Source: Protopterus annectens (lineage: Eukaryota > Chordata > Ceratodontiformes > Protopteridae). Taken from it: a stretch of DNA of 64,000 nt. Positions 22,970-33,629 of the stretch are shown here, piece by piece (the stretch's first letter is position 1; every line of letters begins with the position of its first letter). A model generated the notes under the pieces. It made no database searches, was not told the DNA's origin, and was given only the letters and a program-made list of their open reading frames with translations. A program made the position numbers and the translations under genes. The DNA lies in the NCBI RefSeq assembly GCF_019279795.1, contig NC_056750.1:827027501-827091500 (forward strand). The letters are read 5' to 3'.

Positions 22970-23990
22970 GGATGTAGGAGATCAAAATAGGGGAAGAGAC
23001 CATTCACCAATGGAGTCCCCCAGGGTTCGGTGCTGAGACTTTTTCTATTTGGCGTATACATCTCGGAAGTAAAAGAAAATACCAAAGGGCTTTGGCCGAC
23101 TAAGTTTGAGATGGCTGCAAGCTAGGAGCAGCTATTGAATCCCCAAATGACTTAACTATCATGCAGGGAGGTTTGTCCCAAACAATAACTGATGCCAGAA
23201 TCATGAATTGAAACTAAACTCCAAGAAATACATTATTGTATCTTTTGGGAAGTCACCTACTCCAGTGAACTGCCAAATTGACAATGCCCCCTAAGAACTG
23301 ACCCAGTTGTTTGGCATTTGGGAACTTGTGTGTACAGTGACCTAACTTTTGACCAACATGTGGCCAGAGTCATAAGAGAGTCTTTCTATATTGCACAGCT
23401 TATAAACAAATTGATTGTGACTAGATCTAGAGATGCTATTATCCCCCTTTACAAAGCCCTCATTAGGTCAATCATTTTGTATAATGCCCTTTGGCATTTA
23501 TCTGTCCAGACCCATGCAACAATTGGAATACCTACAGAGATACCTTACTAAAAGGATACAAGTCCTAAACAATAGGTCTTGCATGGACTACCTTAAAGAT
23601 TTATCATTATACTCAGTATCCTACAGAGTGCTTAGAGGTGATGTGTCTGGCATACAAGGCATCCTCCAACCTAATACAGATGGACCTACTTAACATCAGC
23701 AAGTCAAATGCCATCAGAAACACTCAGTCCAGCTATCTAAACTGAACGTTGTGGAGAGATGGATAGATATCCAGAACAGACTATTCATTCAAGTAAAACA
23801 AAGATCATCCCTGTCCATAATCAAATGCAACTTGAATCTAAGGATGGGTAATAGAAAATGTACTCCAGGATTGCCCCTCATGCCACTAATGGACAGAGGC
23901 AGTTCCTAAATGCTGCATCCTTTACATGGGTTCCCTCAAATTATCTATAGTGTGATCACATTTATTTTCACTAGGGCTAATATACAATTA
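22970..23990 (+). mobile_element. CR1 LINE, 5'-truncated ORF2
   Basis: It begins inside the RT with GVPQGSVL-type codons (tggagtcccccagggttcgg). It then gives VYSDLTFDQHVARVIRESFY, AQLINKLIVTRSRDAIIPLY, TKRIQVLNNRSCMDYLKDLS and SLYSVSYRVLRGD across two frames. The ending CPSCHXWTEAVP-like codons stop near 23910. The ADD motif is damaged. No clear 3' end repeat. Confidence 0.8.
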
Positions 23991-24234
23991 TCAGCAATGG
24001 GATAGGTAACACCAATCAGGAAATGTTAATTCAAGCACCAAAATGAAAATTCGTTAAGCTTAAAATGTCCTCCAAGTGAACCTATGTTGTGGTACTAAAT
24101 AGTTTTAAAAAATTGCCCTTTTTAGATCACTAAGTGCCCCTGTCACCCCCCCCCACCCCCACCCCCAGTCTTTAACATCTTCCGGTGCCTCTGTGAAAGA
24201 GTACCAAAAATACAAAGTCAAGAAACCTGAATTT

Positions 24235-24515
24235 TGGCTGTGGCTTAGAGAGAACATGCTAGAGAGACAGATATGTGTCCCAGAGACTTATGGAATAGGC
24301 TTCCAGTCCAATTACTCAGTTTAAGAATAACCTAGATAAGTAGATGGGGAATAGGAAATTTACACTGGGCCTGGCACCCATGTCCCTTATGGACAGAGGT
24401 AGCTTATAAACGCCTGGCCCTCAATGTCCCATTTGGACATCATTATTATTTTGTGAAAACTTGGCTAGGCTTAGAAAGGTCACCTAGTAACATTCTGTGA
24501 GTCTATAAATCTATA
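24235..24515 (+). mobile_element. CR1 LINE 3' end
   Basis: The codons for the last part of ORF2 (aacctagataagtagatgggg, equivalent to NLDKWMG) are followed by the 3' UTR with CTTGGCTAGGCTTAGAAAGG and CACCTAGTAAC. The terminal repeat has decayed to tctgtgagtctataaatc. Confidence 0.75.
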
Positions 24516-24564
24516 GACAAAAGACATAACTCATATTCTCAGTGTAGCGCATGCCTCTTCTGTA

Positions 24565-25543
24565 AGAATGAAAGTAACTATCTGTGTCCCCAAGGGTTCA
24601 GTACTGGGTCCCATCCTTTTTGGTATCTACTTCTCTGGTCTTCAGACTGGAAATAAGGACCCTGGATTAACTGAATTCACAGATGAGTGCACACTATGCA
24701 TTATTGTCAAATCCCCCATATGATATCATCTCATTGCAGCAGGAACTTACCCTTCTAAACAAATGGTGTACTGAAAAGGGGATAAAATCAAATGCAAAGA
24801 AGTGCAGCATTGACTCGTTTGGGTGATGTCTTTTAACACATAAATACAGCATAGCTAATACTATCTCCAAAATGACAATACAGTTATACAGATGTGGGAA
24901 AGTGGGTCAATGTTTGCCTCTTGTTTGACTATCATGTACCTGCAGTAGTCAGAAAATCATTCTGTCTAGGACAACTAATACCTAAGGAGATGTCATCAAG
25001 ATCAAAATGAGTTATCATACCCTTGTACACTGCCATAATTAGACCTATCATGGACTGCAACGCCCCCTTTTTTATATACCTCTTTAGCTTATATTAGGCA
25101 ACTGGAGAAGCTCCAGAGATTCCTAACCAAGAAGACAGATGTCCTAAAGAATCTAAACTAACAGGAAAGGCTCAGGACTTTGTTTATTTTGGGACATTTA
25201 GGCTCTTATTTGGGGGGGGGGGGGGTCTATGCCTTGTGTTCCTAACCATCAGGGATACCATCTTTCCTGATCTCCATGATCTCAGTAAATGAAATATCTC
25301 CAGTGATACCAAGAAACAAAAGAGACAGGTCTCCACCAACAGATAAAGAAAGTCCAACAGAGTAACAAATGTATTTCCCAATGCCTTCCTCATGCCTGGA
25401 ACAGACTTCCCCTTCATGGAAACAATGTGACACTCTAAGCAAGCTTCAGATCTAGCCTGGATGATTGGATTGTTTGCAATAAATTAGCCATTGGACTAAC
25501 CTGCTGTGCCCATTTTGAAAAGGGGGGCTAGAGCATAAAGACT
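24565..25543 (+). mobile_element. Old CR1 LINE, RT palm to C-terminus
   Basis: Decayed codons for CPQGFSTG-HPFWYLLLW are followed by a segment equivalent to LTEFTDECTL at 24670, then REKSFCLGQLI, the thumb, and an ending near 25480 with LDDWI-like codons. Older than its neighbours. A run of 13 G lies at 25211-25225. Confidence 0.7.
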
Positions 25544-25653
25544 GGTGTCAGGAAAGTGAATATGATCTTTTAAAATGAAGTGTCTTGTAACTAATATGAA
25601 CCTATAATACTGCATGTGGGAGGAGCTGAAAGGGTCTCTCCCTGTGATGTCTG
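25544..25653 (+). repeat. 110-bp dispersed repeat, copy 2
   Basis: 108 of 110 positions equal those at 20001-20110. The flanks differ apart from a similar cataaag word before the start. It could be one end of a longer element that continues to the right, but no partner end was found. Confidence 0.7.
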
Positions 25654-26469
25654 CATGTTGCTTACTATTGAAGTAAAAACCTTCTCTTTATACATTGGTG
25701 ATAGGGAGCTCCTGCCCTCCCCCATCATAGTGAAGACTATATTGCTTCTTTAACTCTGCACTGACAATCCCTGTATGTGACCCTTATGCACTCTGTTACT
25801 ATAAAAATGCAAAACAGGTCAGACTTCCCCTTCAGATATTACAGGCAGATCAGCACAAGGACCTTCCTGTCTGTATCTGCTTTCTTGTTGTACAGTGGAC
25901 ATTCCACTCTTTCTCCAGTTGCCCTCCCTCTACAATTCCACCATTTGTAACTACTCTTGAAAATTGATCCTGCACAATTAATAAATAGGTGCACTTGTTT
26001 CTACTGGATACTATTTTACTTATCCACTCTATTGTCATGTACCCCCATTACCTTCTGCTGTATGCATGCCCGCACATATTGTTTATTGCTGACTCCACTT
26101 GTCTTTCCATTCAAACCTAAAGCTTTTCACAGAATGACCATGATTCTTTGTCACTATTCTACTAAGATATTGGCAAATCTTCGCCTTTATTGACACCTGT
26201 CTCCCTTTCCCCAGCTAACAAATCAAATTCACTGTCTTTGATTAAATATTTTTTTACATTTTGCCTGGAGTGATAACTCTGTGGTTTTGAGGATCTGATG
26301 GGCTGTTTTTATGTGCTGTGGATACTCCAGATGCTTAAAACTTGCTGTAGGCATGCTGTTTGGTGACATTTAAGGGTCATTTTACAATACTATCGGTATA
26401 CTTTTATTAATTATTGTCACCATGTGGATTGATTATGCACTGTGTCATCCTGCTGATTGATTTGTTTCT
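25654..26469. other. Unassigned sequence
   Basis: No convincing coding or element signal. It might be the body of whatever the 110-bp repeat belongs to. Confidence 0.35.
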
Positions 26470-26905
26470 CAGCAGTTTGGTGGTCTAACCTTTGCATCCT
26501 TCTCTGGTGATAATCTGCAGATAACTTTAGATGCGGTGGTCTAACCTTTGCATCCTGCTCTGGTGATAATCTGCAGATAACTTTAGATGCCTGTGTTTTC
26601 TCCAAGCAGTTTGGTGGTCTAACCTTTGCATCCTGCTCTGGTGATAATCTGCAGATAACTTTAGATGCCTCTGTTTTTTCCAAGCAGTTTTGTGGTCTAA
26701 CCTTTGCATCCTTCTCTGGTGATAATCTGCAGATAACTTTAGGTGCCTGTGTTTTCTCCAAGGCTGTCTAACCTTTGCATCCTGCTCTGGTGATAATCCG
26801 AAGATAACTTTAGATGCCTGTGTTTTCTCCAAGGCTGTCTAACCTTTGCATCCTACTCTGGTGATAATCTGCAGATAACTTTAGATGCCTGTGTTTCTCC
26901 AAGGC
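26470..26905. repeat. Minisatellite, units about 52-86 bp
   Basis: Six repeats share CTAACCTTTGCATCCTGCTC, GGTGATAATCTGCAGATAAC and TTTAGATGCC, with a variable spacer TGTGTTTTCTCCAAG plus CAGTTTGGTGGT. Unit length varies by loss of the spacer. Open frames on minus here simply read the repeat. Confidence 0.93.
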
Positions 26906-27119
26906 TCATAACCGATGCTGTGAATATGGCTTAGAATGTATTTCTATTCTTCTCCTTGCCATCTTTGTCTCCACAATTACATCTTATCATTGCTTCCTGT
27001 AGCTTTTGCTGATTATTTTATTCTGTTATTATTTTTATCACACTTTAAATTAATATGCAACTTAACATTTAAATTGTCCTGTGCTCCCCTGATTTTGAGC
27101 CTGTTTTGCAACACAACAG

Positions 27120-27265
27120 CAACATCACAGTATGGGTGGTGGTGCTGCACTCCTGAGTGTGTCATTCTTCAGACGAGACATTAAACTGAGACTCCATCTG
27201 CTTGAGCAGGTGGTATCTCCGTTGGATGTAAACAGCCTATGGCAATAAGTAGGGGTCCTTTATTT
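27120..27265 (+). mobile_element. SINE core fragment
   Basis: TGCTGCACTCCTGAGTGTGT, ATTCTTCAGACGAGACATTA and AACTGAGACTCCATCTGCTT form a block resembling the conserved central part of widespread vertebrate tRNA-derived SINEs (CTTTCGGATGAGACGTTAAA type). No head or tail was identified. Confidence 0.5.
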
Positions 27266-27297
27266 ATACACAAAAATAAATAAATATGTATATATAT

Positions 27298-27817
27298 GGG
27301 TCTACTACTGGAGATCGAAATTGCACTATTTCAAAATCCTGTATTCGATGGCCACTAATGTGAAAGTGCACTTCACCGAAAGTGCACTTTCGCGAACACC
27401 ACTAGAACGAACGGGCAATGTCCTCCACTGTGGTGTGGTAGTCATGGACCTTAGGGTTAGGGCTTGGGTTAAGGATAGTGAATAGCCCTACTACATATCC
27501 ACTATCCTTAACCCAAGCCCTAACCCTAAGGTCCGTGACTACCACACCACAGTGGAGGACATAGGTCTGTGACTACTGCATCGTGGAGGACATACAATTT
27601 CCTCCACTGTGGTGTGGTAGTCATGGACCTTAGGGTTAGGGCTTGGGTTAAGTATAGTGGATAGCCCTACTAGCTATCCACTATTCTTAACCCAAGCCTT
27701 AACCCTAAGGTCCATAACCATTCGCGAAAGTGCAATTTCGGTGAAGTGCGCTTTCGCGTTAGTGGGCATCTACTACTGGATTTCAAAATAGTGTAATTTT
27801 GATCTCTGGTAGTAGAC

Positions 27818-27819
<2 letters not shown>
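27298..27819. mobile_element. Large nested palindromic element in (TA)n
   Basis: The ends are GGGTCTACTACTGGAGATCG and, reversed, GGGTCTACTACCAGAGATCA. The inverted arms run about 110 bp inward and include GAAAGTGCACTT and TTTCGCGAA words. Inside lie two further hairpins, each built from CTTAGGGTTAGGGCTTGGG and its complement, joined by CCACTGTGGTGTGGTAGTC. The element is flanked by TATATATAT on both sides. No coding frame. The tip GGGTCTA links it to the hairpin MITEs. Confidence 0.75.

Positions 27820-27852
<33 letters not shown>
27820..27852. repeat. (TA)n microsatellite
   Basis: AT alternation on the right flank of the palindromic element; a shorter stretch lies on its left at 27285-27297. 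Confidence 0.95.
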
Positions 27853-27855
<3 letters not shown>

Positions 27856-27859
27856 GTTT

Positions 27860-30800
27860 GTTTACACAGTCATACTAAATTTTCATCCCTATCAGACCTC
27901 ACTCCTTTTTCCATAACTACCATCTTATTTTATTTAATACTGTTGCTAAAATCCATTTACCATTAAACATAATTTCATTATTCTTCTAACCCATATAACA
28001 TAAACTATCTTTTTTATCTATTCTTTATCAAAGTCTTTACTTCTATCCTTATAATATTCATATTCAATCATACCCATATTTATTGTATCTACTTCTTATA
28101 TTCTTCAAAAAAATTCTTTACATAGTTTTCCCTGTAACTTTTTTACTCATACATTTCAAAAACATATATTCTGCAGTTTCTTCTTGACAATGTAAGTATA
28201 TTCTATCACTTTTCTTCTTGTATAGTATATTTCATTTTCCTGGCAATTTATCTATTACCAGTCTCCACAAATAATCTTGATTTTCTGCTTTCTGATTACA
28301 CCATTTGCTTCTTATTTTTATAGCTTTCGTTTTTTCATCCGTTAGATTTTCCCATAGTTTTACATAGTAATGCGTTATCATTACATTCTTATACCATACT
28401 TTTCTATATTTTTCTATCATCAGTTTTTATTTGCGACAAAAATATTTTTTCTTGGTAATATTTTATTTCCTCGTTTATGCACTCTTTTTCTCTTTTACTG
28501 TTTTTTACCATACCCCCAAATTTAACATATGCATATTTATAGAATTTTACTACTGATCTCTCATCTTTTTCATTTATCCACTTTAACACTTTGTACAAAT
28601 TTAATAAAGCAGTGTATACCACTGGGTTAATTAACCCTAAACCTCCTTCTTCTTAATTTATATACAATACTCCTGCAATAATTCCTTTTCAGATACCTTT
28701 GGCAACATAAATACACTTGCTAAGTAAGCTATTTTTCCATCAGTACTGAATTTATCAAATAAGCTTTTTTTCTAAATGCTAATTTATATATTTTCCAAGG
28801 AAGACAGTTTTTTTTTATTTTATTTTTTTCCCATTGAATTCTACTTACATCTTTATTCCCAAATCGTATACCCAACACAGAAATTTCATTCATTGTAAAA
28901 TTTACACCCCAGTCTTTACTACATCACTTAAACCTTTACTTTTAACATAATTTAAAGCCATCCCTAACATCTCTAGACACTCATTTCTGCAAATTATTAC
29001 TTCCTTTATCCAAATTTTATTTTCTGCAATTATTATAATATTATATGCATATGTTAACAGAACTGGAATTAACTCTTTAGATGTTATATATCTTGCCTCC
29101 TTTATTTTGTCATTTTTTTCAAATACTATTAAATTCATAACTAATGCAAATAATATACAACTCATTGTACATCATTGCCTTAAACCACTCTTCATATGTA
29201 CCTCTTGGCTTAACCAGACATTTACAAGCAGTTTTACTTTATTATTACTATATGGTGACATACATAATTCCCTCACTTTTACACATATATTATTTCATTA
29301 TTAACCATAACATTTCATGTCCAGTTGTGTCAAATACCTTGTTAAGGTCTCTTATCATGGTTTTTGCTTCTTCATTTCTGTTCATAATATCATCCACAAT
29401 TTCTCTTCTTCTTCTTCTTTCGGCTTTTTTCCAGTTTAGGGTCACCACAGCAGATCACCTGTCCGCTCATGATTGGCAGTGGAGTGTTTACGGTGTCGAG
29501 TCACCAGCCTGGCACCCAACCATCCACAGAAGGCACACACGTGCACTCATGCCTAGGGCCAATTTAGAGTGTCCAATCCACCTACAGCATGTCTTTTGGG
29601 ATGTGGGAGAAAACCGGAGCATCCGAAGGAAACCCACGCGACCACAGGGAGGACATGCAGGCTCTGCACAGAAGGCACCCCAGCCAAGGATTGAACCGGA
29701 GAACCTCTTGCTGTGAGGTGGTAATGCTAACCGCTGCACCACCGCGGACGCCCATCATCCACAATTTCTCGTTCATTAATAATTCCTGACAACCTTTCCA
29801 CTTTATATCATATATGCTATCTTCCATAATATTTTCCATTTTAGTTTCAAATCTCTTTTGTTTTATTTTCATAAAGATCTTATAATAATTATTATTCAAT
29901 ACTACTGATCTCTAGTTTTTATCTTCTATCTTTTTTCTTCTATATGAATTTAAGTATTCCACTACATAATTCTTTATACCTAAAATCTTCATTTAACTAT
30001 TCTTTCAAAATTTAAAAAAAAATTTTTTGAGGGTCTGTTAAATTTTTATACATTTCATACATTATTCCATCTGGGCCTGCAGCCAAATCTATATTTACTT
30101 GTCCTAGTGTTTTATCTAGCTCATTTAAAGAAATCTCCTTTACGACTGTTTATTCTCCATTTCTGTTAACTTTTTTACTTTCCATGTTTTTTTTCACTAC
30201 CTTCTTTTTCTTTAAACATGTTTGTACGTATTGTATTGCACTATTCATAATCTTTTCTGAGTTCTATTTCTCCTTTTATATTTTTTTATTTCTATTATTA
30301 CACTATCATCTCCCTTTACTAATCTGCTTAAGTAACTCGGTACTTTTCTTTTTCCTTGTAAAAATATCTTTACTTGTATAACAATTCTTGTGTTTTTTAT
30401 TTCTTTCATATAATTCTTTTTCTTTGTCTAAGTATTTTCTGTCATTATGTTCTAAATCTTCCAATGCATTTTTATATGTTCTTTTACATTATTCTTTCTC
30501 TACTTTTCTCACATCATATTGCCAGTGTAAAAACATTTTTTATGTTTTTTGTTAAATACCATTGACGAGTCAGATCAGTTTTTATAAAATGTTCTCATAG
30601 TAATATGATCTGTCCATAACTGTATTACTAATCTCTTTCCTTCTTCATCCCATGCTTTCTCATTTATCCTTTTTATTCCTTTGCCTATTTTATATATTTT
30701 TTGTTTTCCTTTATCTATATCCATATTACAAGATGATCAGAAAATCCTGTTTCAACTGCCTCCCCTTCTCCATTAACTAAACCTTCTAATACTATAAAAT

Positions 30801-31340
30801 AATCTATTTCAGTTCTATACATATCCCTTTCATAAGTCCATGAATTTTTCCCATAGTTTTAACCTACCTCATCTTATAACTTCTAACATTTTCCTATAGC
30901 ATCCTTTCTTTTTATGCTTGCCTCTTAAATCAAAATTAAAGTGTCTTGTTCTTCTAATATTCATATTTATCAATAGATAGTCTAAAATCTGATGAAATAA
31001 GCTTTCTCTTTCTTTAGAATTAGTATAAGCATATAATGTTGTAATTCTATATACTCTTTCTTTCCATTTTAAATCTATAACGGTTAATCTTCCTATTTTT
31101 GCTCAAGTTACATCTAATATCTTTATTGTATTTCTACAGAATATGGATATTCCACATCTCTCATTTCCAAAATTCCAGATTATCTTTCCTCCCCATAGTT
31201 TCTCTGTTTGTAATCTTTCATTTGTTAAAATCTAGTGTCTTCTAATATAATTACATCTACATCACTTGTATTAAACCACTCCAAAATTCCTATTCTTCTA
31301 ACTATATTCTTAATACTATTCACATTTATGGAAAGCACTG
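27860..31340 (-). mobile_element. Tx1/L1-type LINE, AT-rich and decayed
   Basis: The minus strand starts near 31335 with endonuclease-like codons (SIKNIVRRIGILEWFNTSDV, then DVIILEDTRF, cf. R---L-----DVIFLQET). At 29165-28902 it reads MSCILFALVMNLIVFEKN, LLTYAYNIIIIAENK and MLGMALNYVKSKGL, the RT signature QG-P-S-ILF----PL and YADD--I, with YAYN in place of YADD. C-terminal codons follow to about 28230 (WCNQKAENQDYLWRLVID). This is L1-superclade RT, closest in style to Tx1. The A/T skew differs strongly from neighbouring CR1. A SINE interrupts it at 29406. Confidence 0.65.
29406..29753 (-). mobile_element. SINE with tRNA-like head, RTE-like tail and 17-bp target duplication
   Basis: ATCATCCACAATTTCTC occurs at 29389-29405 and 29754-29770, a perfect target-site duplication. 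Read on minus, the head is GTGGTGCAGCGGTTAGCATT with B box GGTTCAATCC. The core TGCATGTCCTCCCTGTGGTC is followed by GGTTTCCTTCGGATGCTCCG. The 3' domain CACTGCCAATCATGAGCGGA leads to GGTGACCCTAAACTGG, CCGAAAG and (AAG)n. Full length, about 348 bp, and much better preserved than its host LINE. Confidence 0.88.
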
Positions 31341-31344
31341 TTTA

Positions 31345-32165
31345 CTAAGCCATTTTAGCCTAACCAATTTCCTTCCCAAAGGTGAAAAATCAAACACTGC
31401 TTCTTAAATCTTGTATAACATGGAATGTTTAATGCACTGTCTGACACCACACATTTTTGGTATCATTTGTCTTCAGGCAAATGATTGTCAGCATTGAAGT
31501 GACACTCCAGCCACATGTGCAGAAATGGGAAAAAAGGAGCATGGATGGAGGGATGGATTTAAGAAACATAATCATAAATAAGTTTCAAATAATTAAGTAT
31601 CAGACTGTGTCAGTGTATTACAAAATGACAGGGCAAATTCAAAGTTATTCCCCTAGGGGGCATTCTATCAATCTTTAATATAGTCTTCACTTCCATCTCA
31701 TTTAAAGCATGAACTGATTCCCCTCCCATAAGTTAAGGTGCATCCAGAAGAATAAATTTTAAGTATGAAAAATTCCCATTATGTATGTCATGTGTATAAA
31801 AGGCTGCAGGACTATGTACATTATGTCTCACTTTACCCCTTAGATGTTTGTGAATTTGGATATTTACATTCAATTGATTTTCCTAATGTGCCATCTAGGT
31901 TTCTTACACTTACAAAGTAAATTACAGGAAAATATCCCAGAAAGCTTACTTTTTAAAGTTACCCCAGGAGTCAATAAACTCCGTGCAGGAATAGTGCTAT
32001 TCCTGCATGGAGTGAATGGTGTCTGCTTCCACATAGCCTTAACATCAGCGCACCTTACATATTAATTAAGGAGCGTTCTTGATAATGGCTTTGCAGACAC
32101 AAACAATATTGAGTGCAGGGGGCGTGTTCCAGTAGTGCTCGCTCATCCAACATGCCCCCTGCACT
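31345..32165. other. Unassigned sequence
   Basis: Two short open frames (31457-31678, 31844-32065) lack recognised motifs. Around 31975-32010 lies an imperfect palindrome (CGTGCAGGAATAGTG / CTATTCCTGCATGGAG). Confidence 0.4.
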
Positions 32166-32168
32166 TTG

Positions 32169-32425
32169 AAAGTGCTGTACAGCACTTTCTAACTGCTGTC
32201 AGTGTCCGCTGACACTGAAAGCAAGTATTTAAATAGGAAGCAATGGAGAGGGTGTGTGACAGGTACTGTCACACACCCACTGCATTATCAAAGTGCCATA
32301 CAGCGCTTTCTAACTGTTTTCAGTGTCCTTGGACACTGAAATCAGGAATTTAAATAGGAAACAGTGGAGGGGGTGTGTGACAGGTACTGTCACACACACC
32401 CTGCATTGCAAAAGTGCTGTATGGC
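32169..32425. repeat. Tandem array of about 121-bp units built from palindromes
   Basis: Two full units and the start of a third begin at 32169, 32290 and 32412. Each full unit holds three inverted repeats: AAGTGCTGTACAGCACTTT type, CAGTGTCCGCTGACACTG type and GGTGTGTGACAGGTACTGTC type (completed by ACACACC). TATTTAAATAGGAA lies between. Confidence 0.85.
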
Positions 32426-32439
32426 ACTGTCACCATATG

Positions 32440-32690
32440 TTTGAACCTCTTAGAGGCACAAATCTGTACAAAGCTTAAAATGACAGGGGGCATACCTCTC
32501 AACCTCTGAGAGGCAAAAATCTGGACAAAGCCTAAAATGATGGGGTGCATACCTCTCAACCTCTCAGAGCAAAAACTGGACAAAGCATAAAATGATGGGG
32601 GGGACATATAGGGACAGATTACAAATATTGCCCTTACAAACTTAGAAGGTTGACAGAGGAACAGGGACGGTATCAACATAACATGTAGGG
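32440..32690 (-). mobile_element. hAT-like MITE remnant with tandem terminal units
   Basis: Three adjacent units of about 57 bp each run GCATACCTCTCAACCTC, TGAGAGGCAAAAATCTGGAC and AAAGCCTAAAATGATGGGG. They are followed by AAATATTGCCCTTACAAACT. This is the end of the CATACCTCTCAAC MITE in minus orientation, duplicated in tandem. Confidence 0.6.
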
Positions 32691-32964
32691 AAGGATTAGA
32701 AGTCTGAAACTCAAATGCATGCCGTTATGTAGTGACTTCAATCCTGATATTGCCCATACAGACGTAGACAGTTGATAGAATGACAGGTAGTGCATTACCA
32801 AATATGACTTACAAGGAGTATTGATACATGTAATTAAAGTGCTTTTATTTTTTTTTCCATTCCAAGTAAAGTTTAAGCATAGCTGAGTGGGTTTACGTGC
32901 TATGGCCCTCTGCTCCGCATTGCTTATACATTTTATAGGAGCTAACTACAAACGTATAGATCAG

Positions 32965-33090
32965 ACCTTTAACAGTGAGATAGCGTAGTGGTTAGAGTTC
33001 TGGCTTTGTATGTAGTCATTCATGGTTCAAGTACCAGGACAGCTCCTTTATTTTTACATGGGAAAGCATTGTTAAAATTATTTTTTTTAT
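32965..33090 (+). mobile_element. tRNA-like SINE head
   Basis: GATAGCGTAGTGGTTAGAGT fits a pol III A box and CATGGTTCAAGTACCAGG a B box at normal spacing. A T-rich stretch follows. No LINE tail was recognised. Confidence 0.55.
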
Positions 33091-33339
33091 TTTAAGTTAT
33101 GTAGTAATTGATATTTGTTAATCAGGATAGTGTAGCTGGTTACAAATTGAAGTGTCACTACATATAACGTGAAATCACCCATGTATACACAAGTGTCCCA
33201 TACAGTATAGTCACACCCCACAGTAATGTAATGAAAGCACATAGAGGGACATCATGTAAAGTAAATCATATACACTTACTAATATGTCAGTAATGATTAA
33301 TTAAGTTATAATCCTGATATTTTTTAAAATAAAAACTGA

Positions 33340-33540
33340 GCAATGGGTAACAGTGGTCAGCTCTGCTTAGCTGGTTTAAGCAATGCTTAGACATAAATAC
33401 TAAGCATTAGTCAGCTCAGCAAAGTGGATTTGCACACTGTTAAGCAGGGTTCAGCATTTACCCCTTTAAGCCCTATTCAACTCAGCTTAGCGGATTTGTT
33501 CACCGCTTAACTGAGCTTAGCATTTTCAAAATGATCCAAT
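33340..33540. other. GCTTAGC-word array, possible Harbinger subterminal region
   Basis: CTGCTTAGCTG, AATGCTTAGAC, ACTAAGCATTAG, CAGCTTAGCGG, CCGCTTAACTGAGC and CTTAGC words occur in both orientations over 200 bp. Similar arrays lie at 41265-41350 and 61005-61190. They precede the Myb-like exon at 33630. Confidence 0.4.
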
Positions 33541-33629
33541 GATGGCAAAGGTTGGGAATATGGCCTTATTTAAATGGCACAGGTGGGAATACAGCCATAA
33601 CCTGTTGTAGTCTGATCTCTGCAGGAACC

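Noticed and set aside
25544-26100. Terminal repeat of an LTR-type element
   Set aside because: It starts with TG and has a close second copy, but no matching second end, primer-binding site or internal coding region was seen; left as an unclassified repeat.
26417-26832. Two overlapping minus-strand frames with repeated LSADYHQ or VICRLSPEQDAKV peptides
   Set aside because: They read the minisatellite in two frames; a real protein would be open in one frame with biased substitutions.
27400-27720. Interstitial telomere array
   Set aside because: TTAGGG-like words occur only as part of a longer repeated hairpin word, not as uninterrupted hexamers.
28404-28622. Independent small lysine-rich genes on minus at 28.2-29.2 kb
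   Set aside because: They are segments of the decayed Tx1/L1-type LINE.
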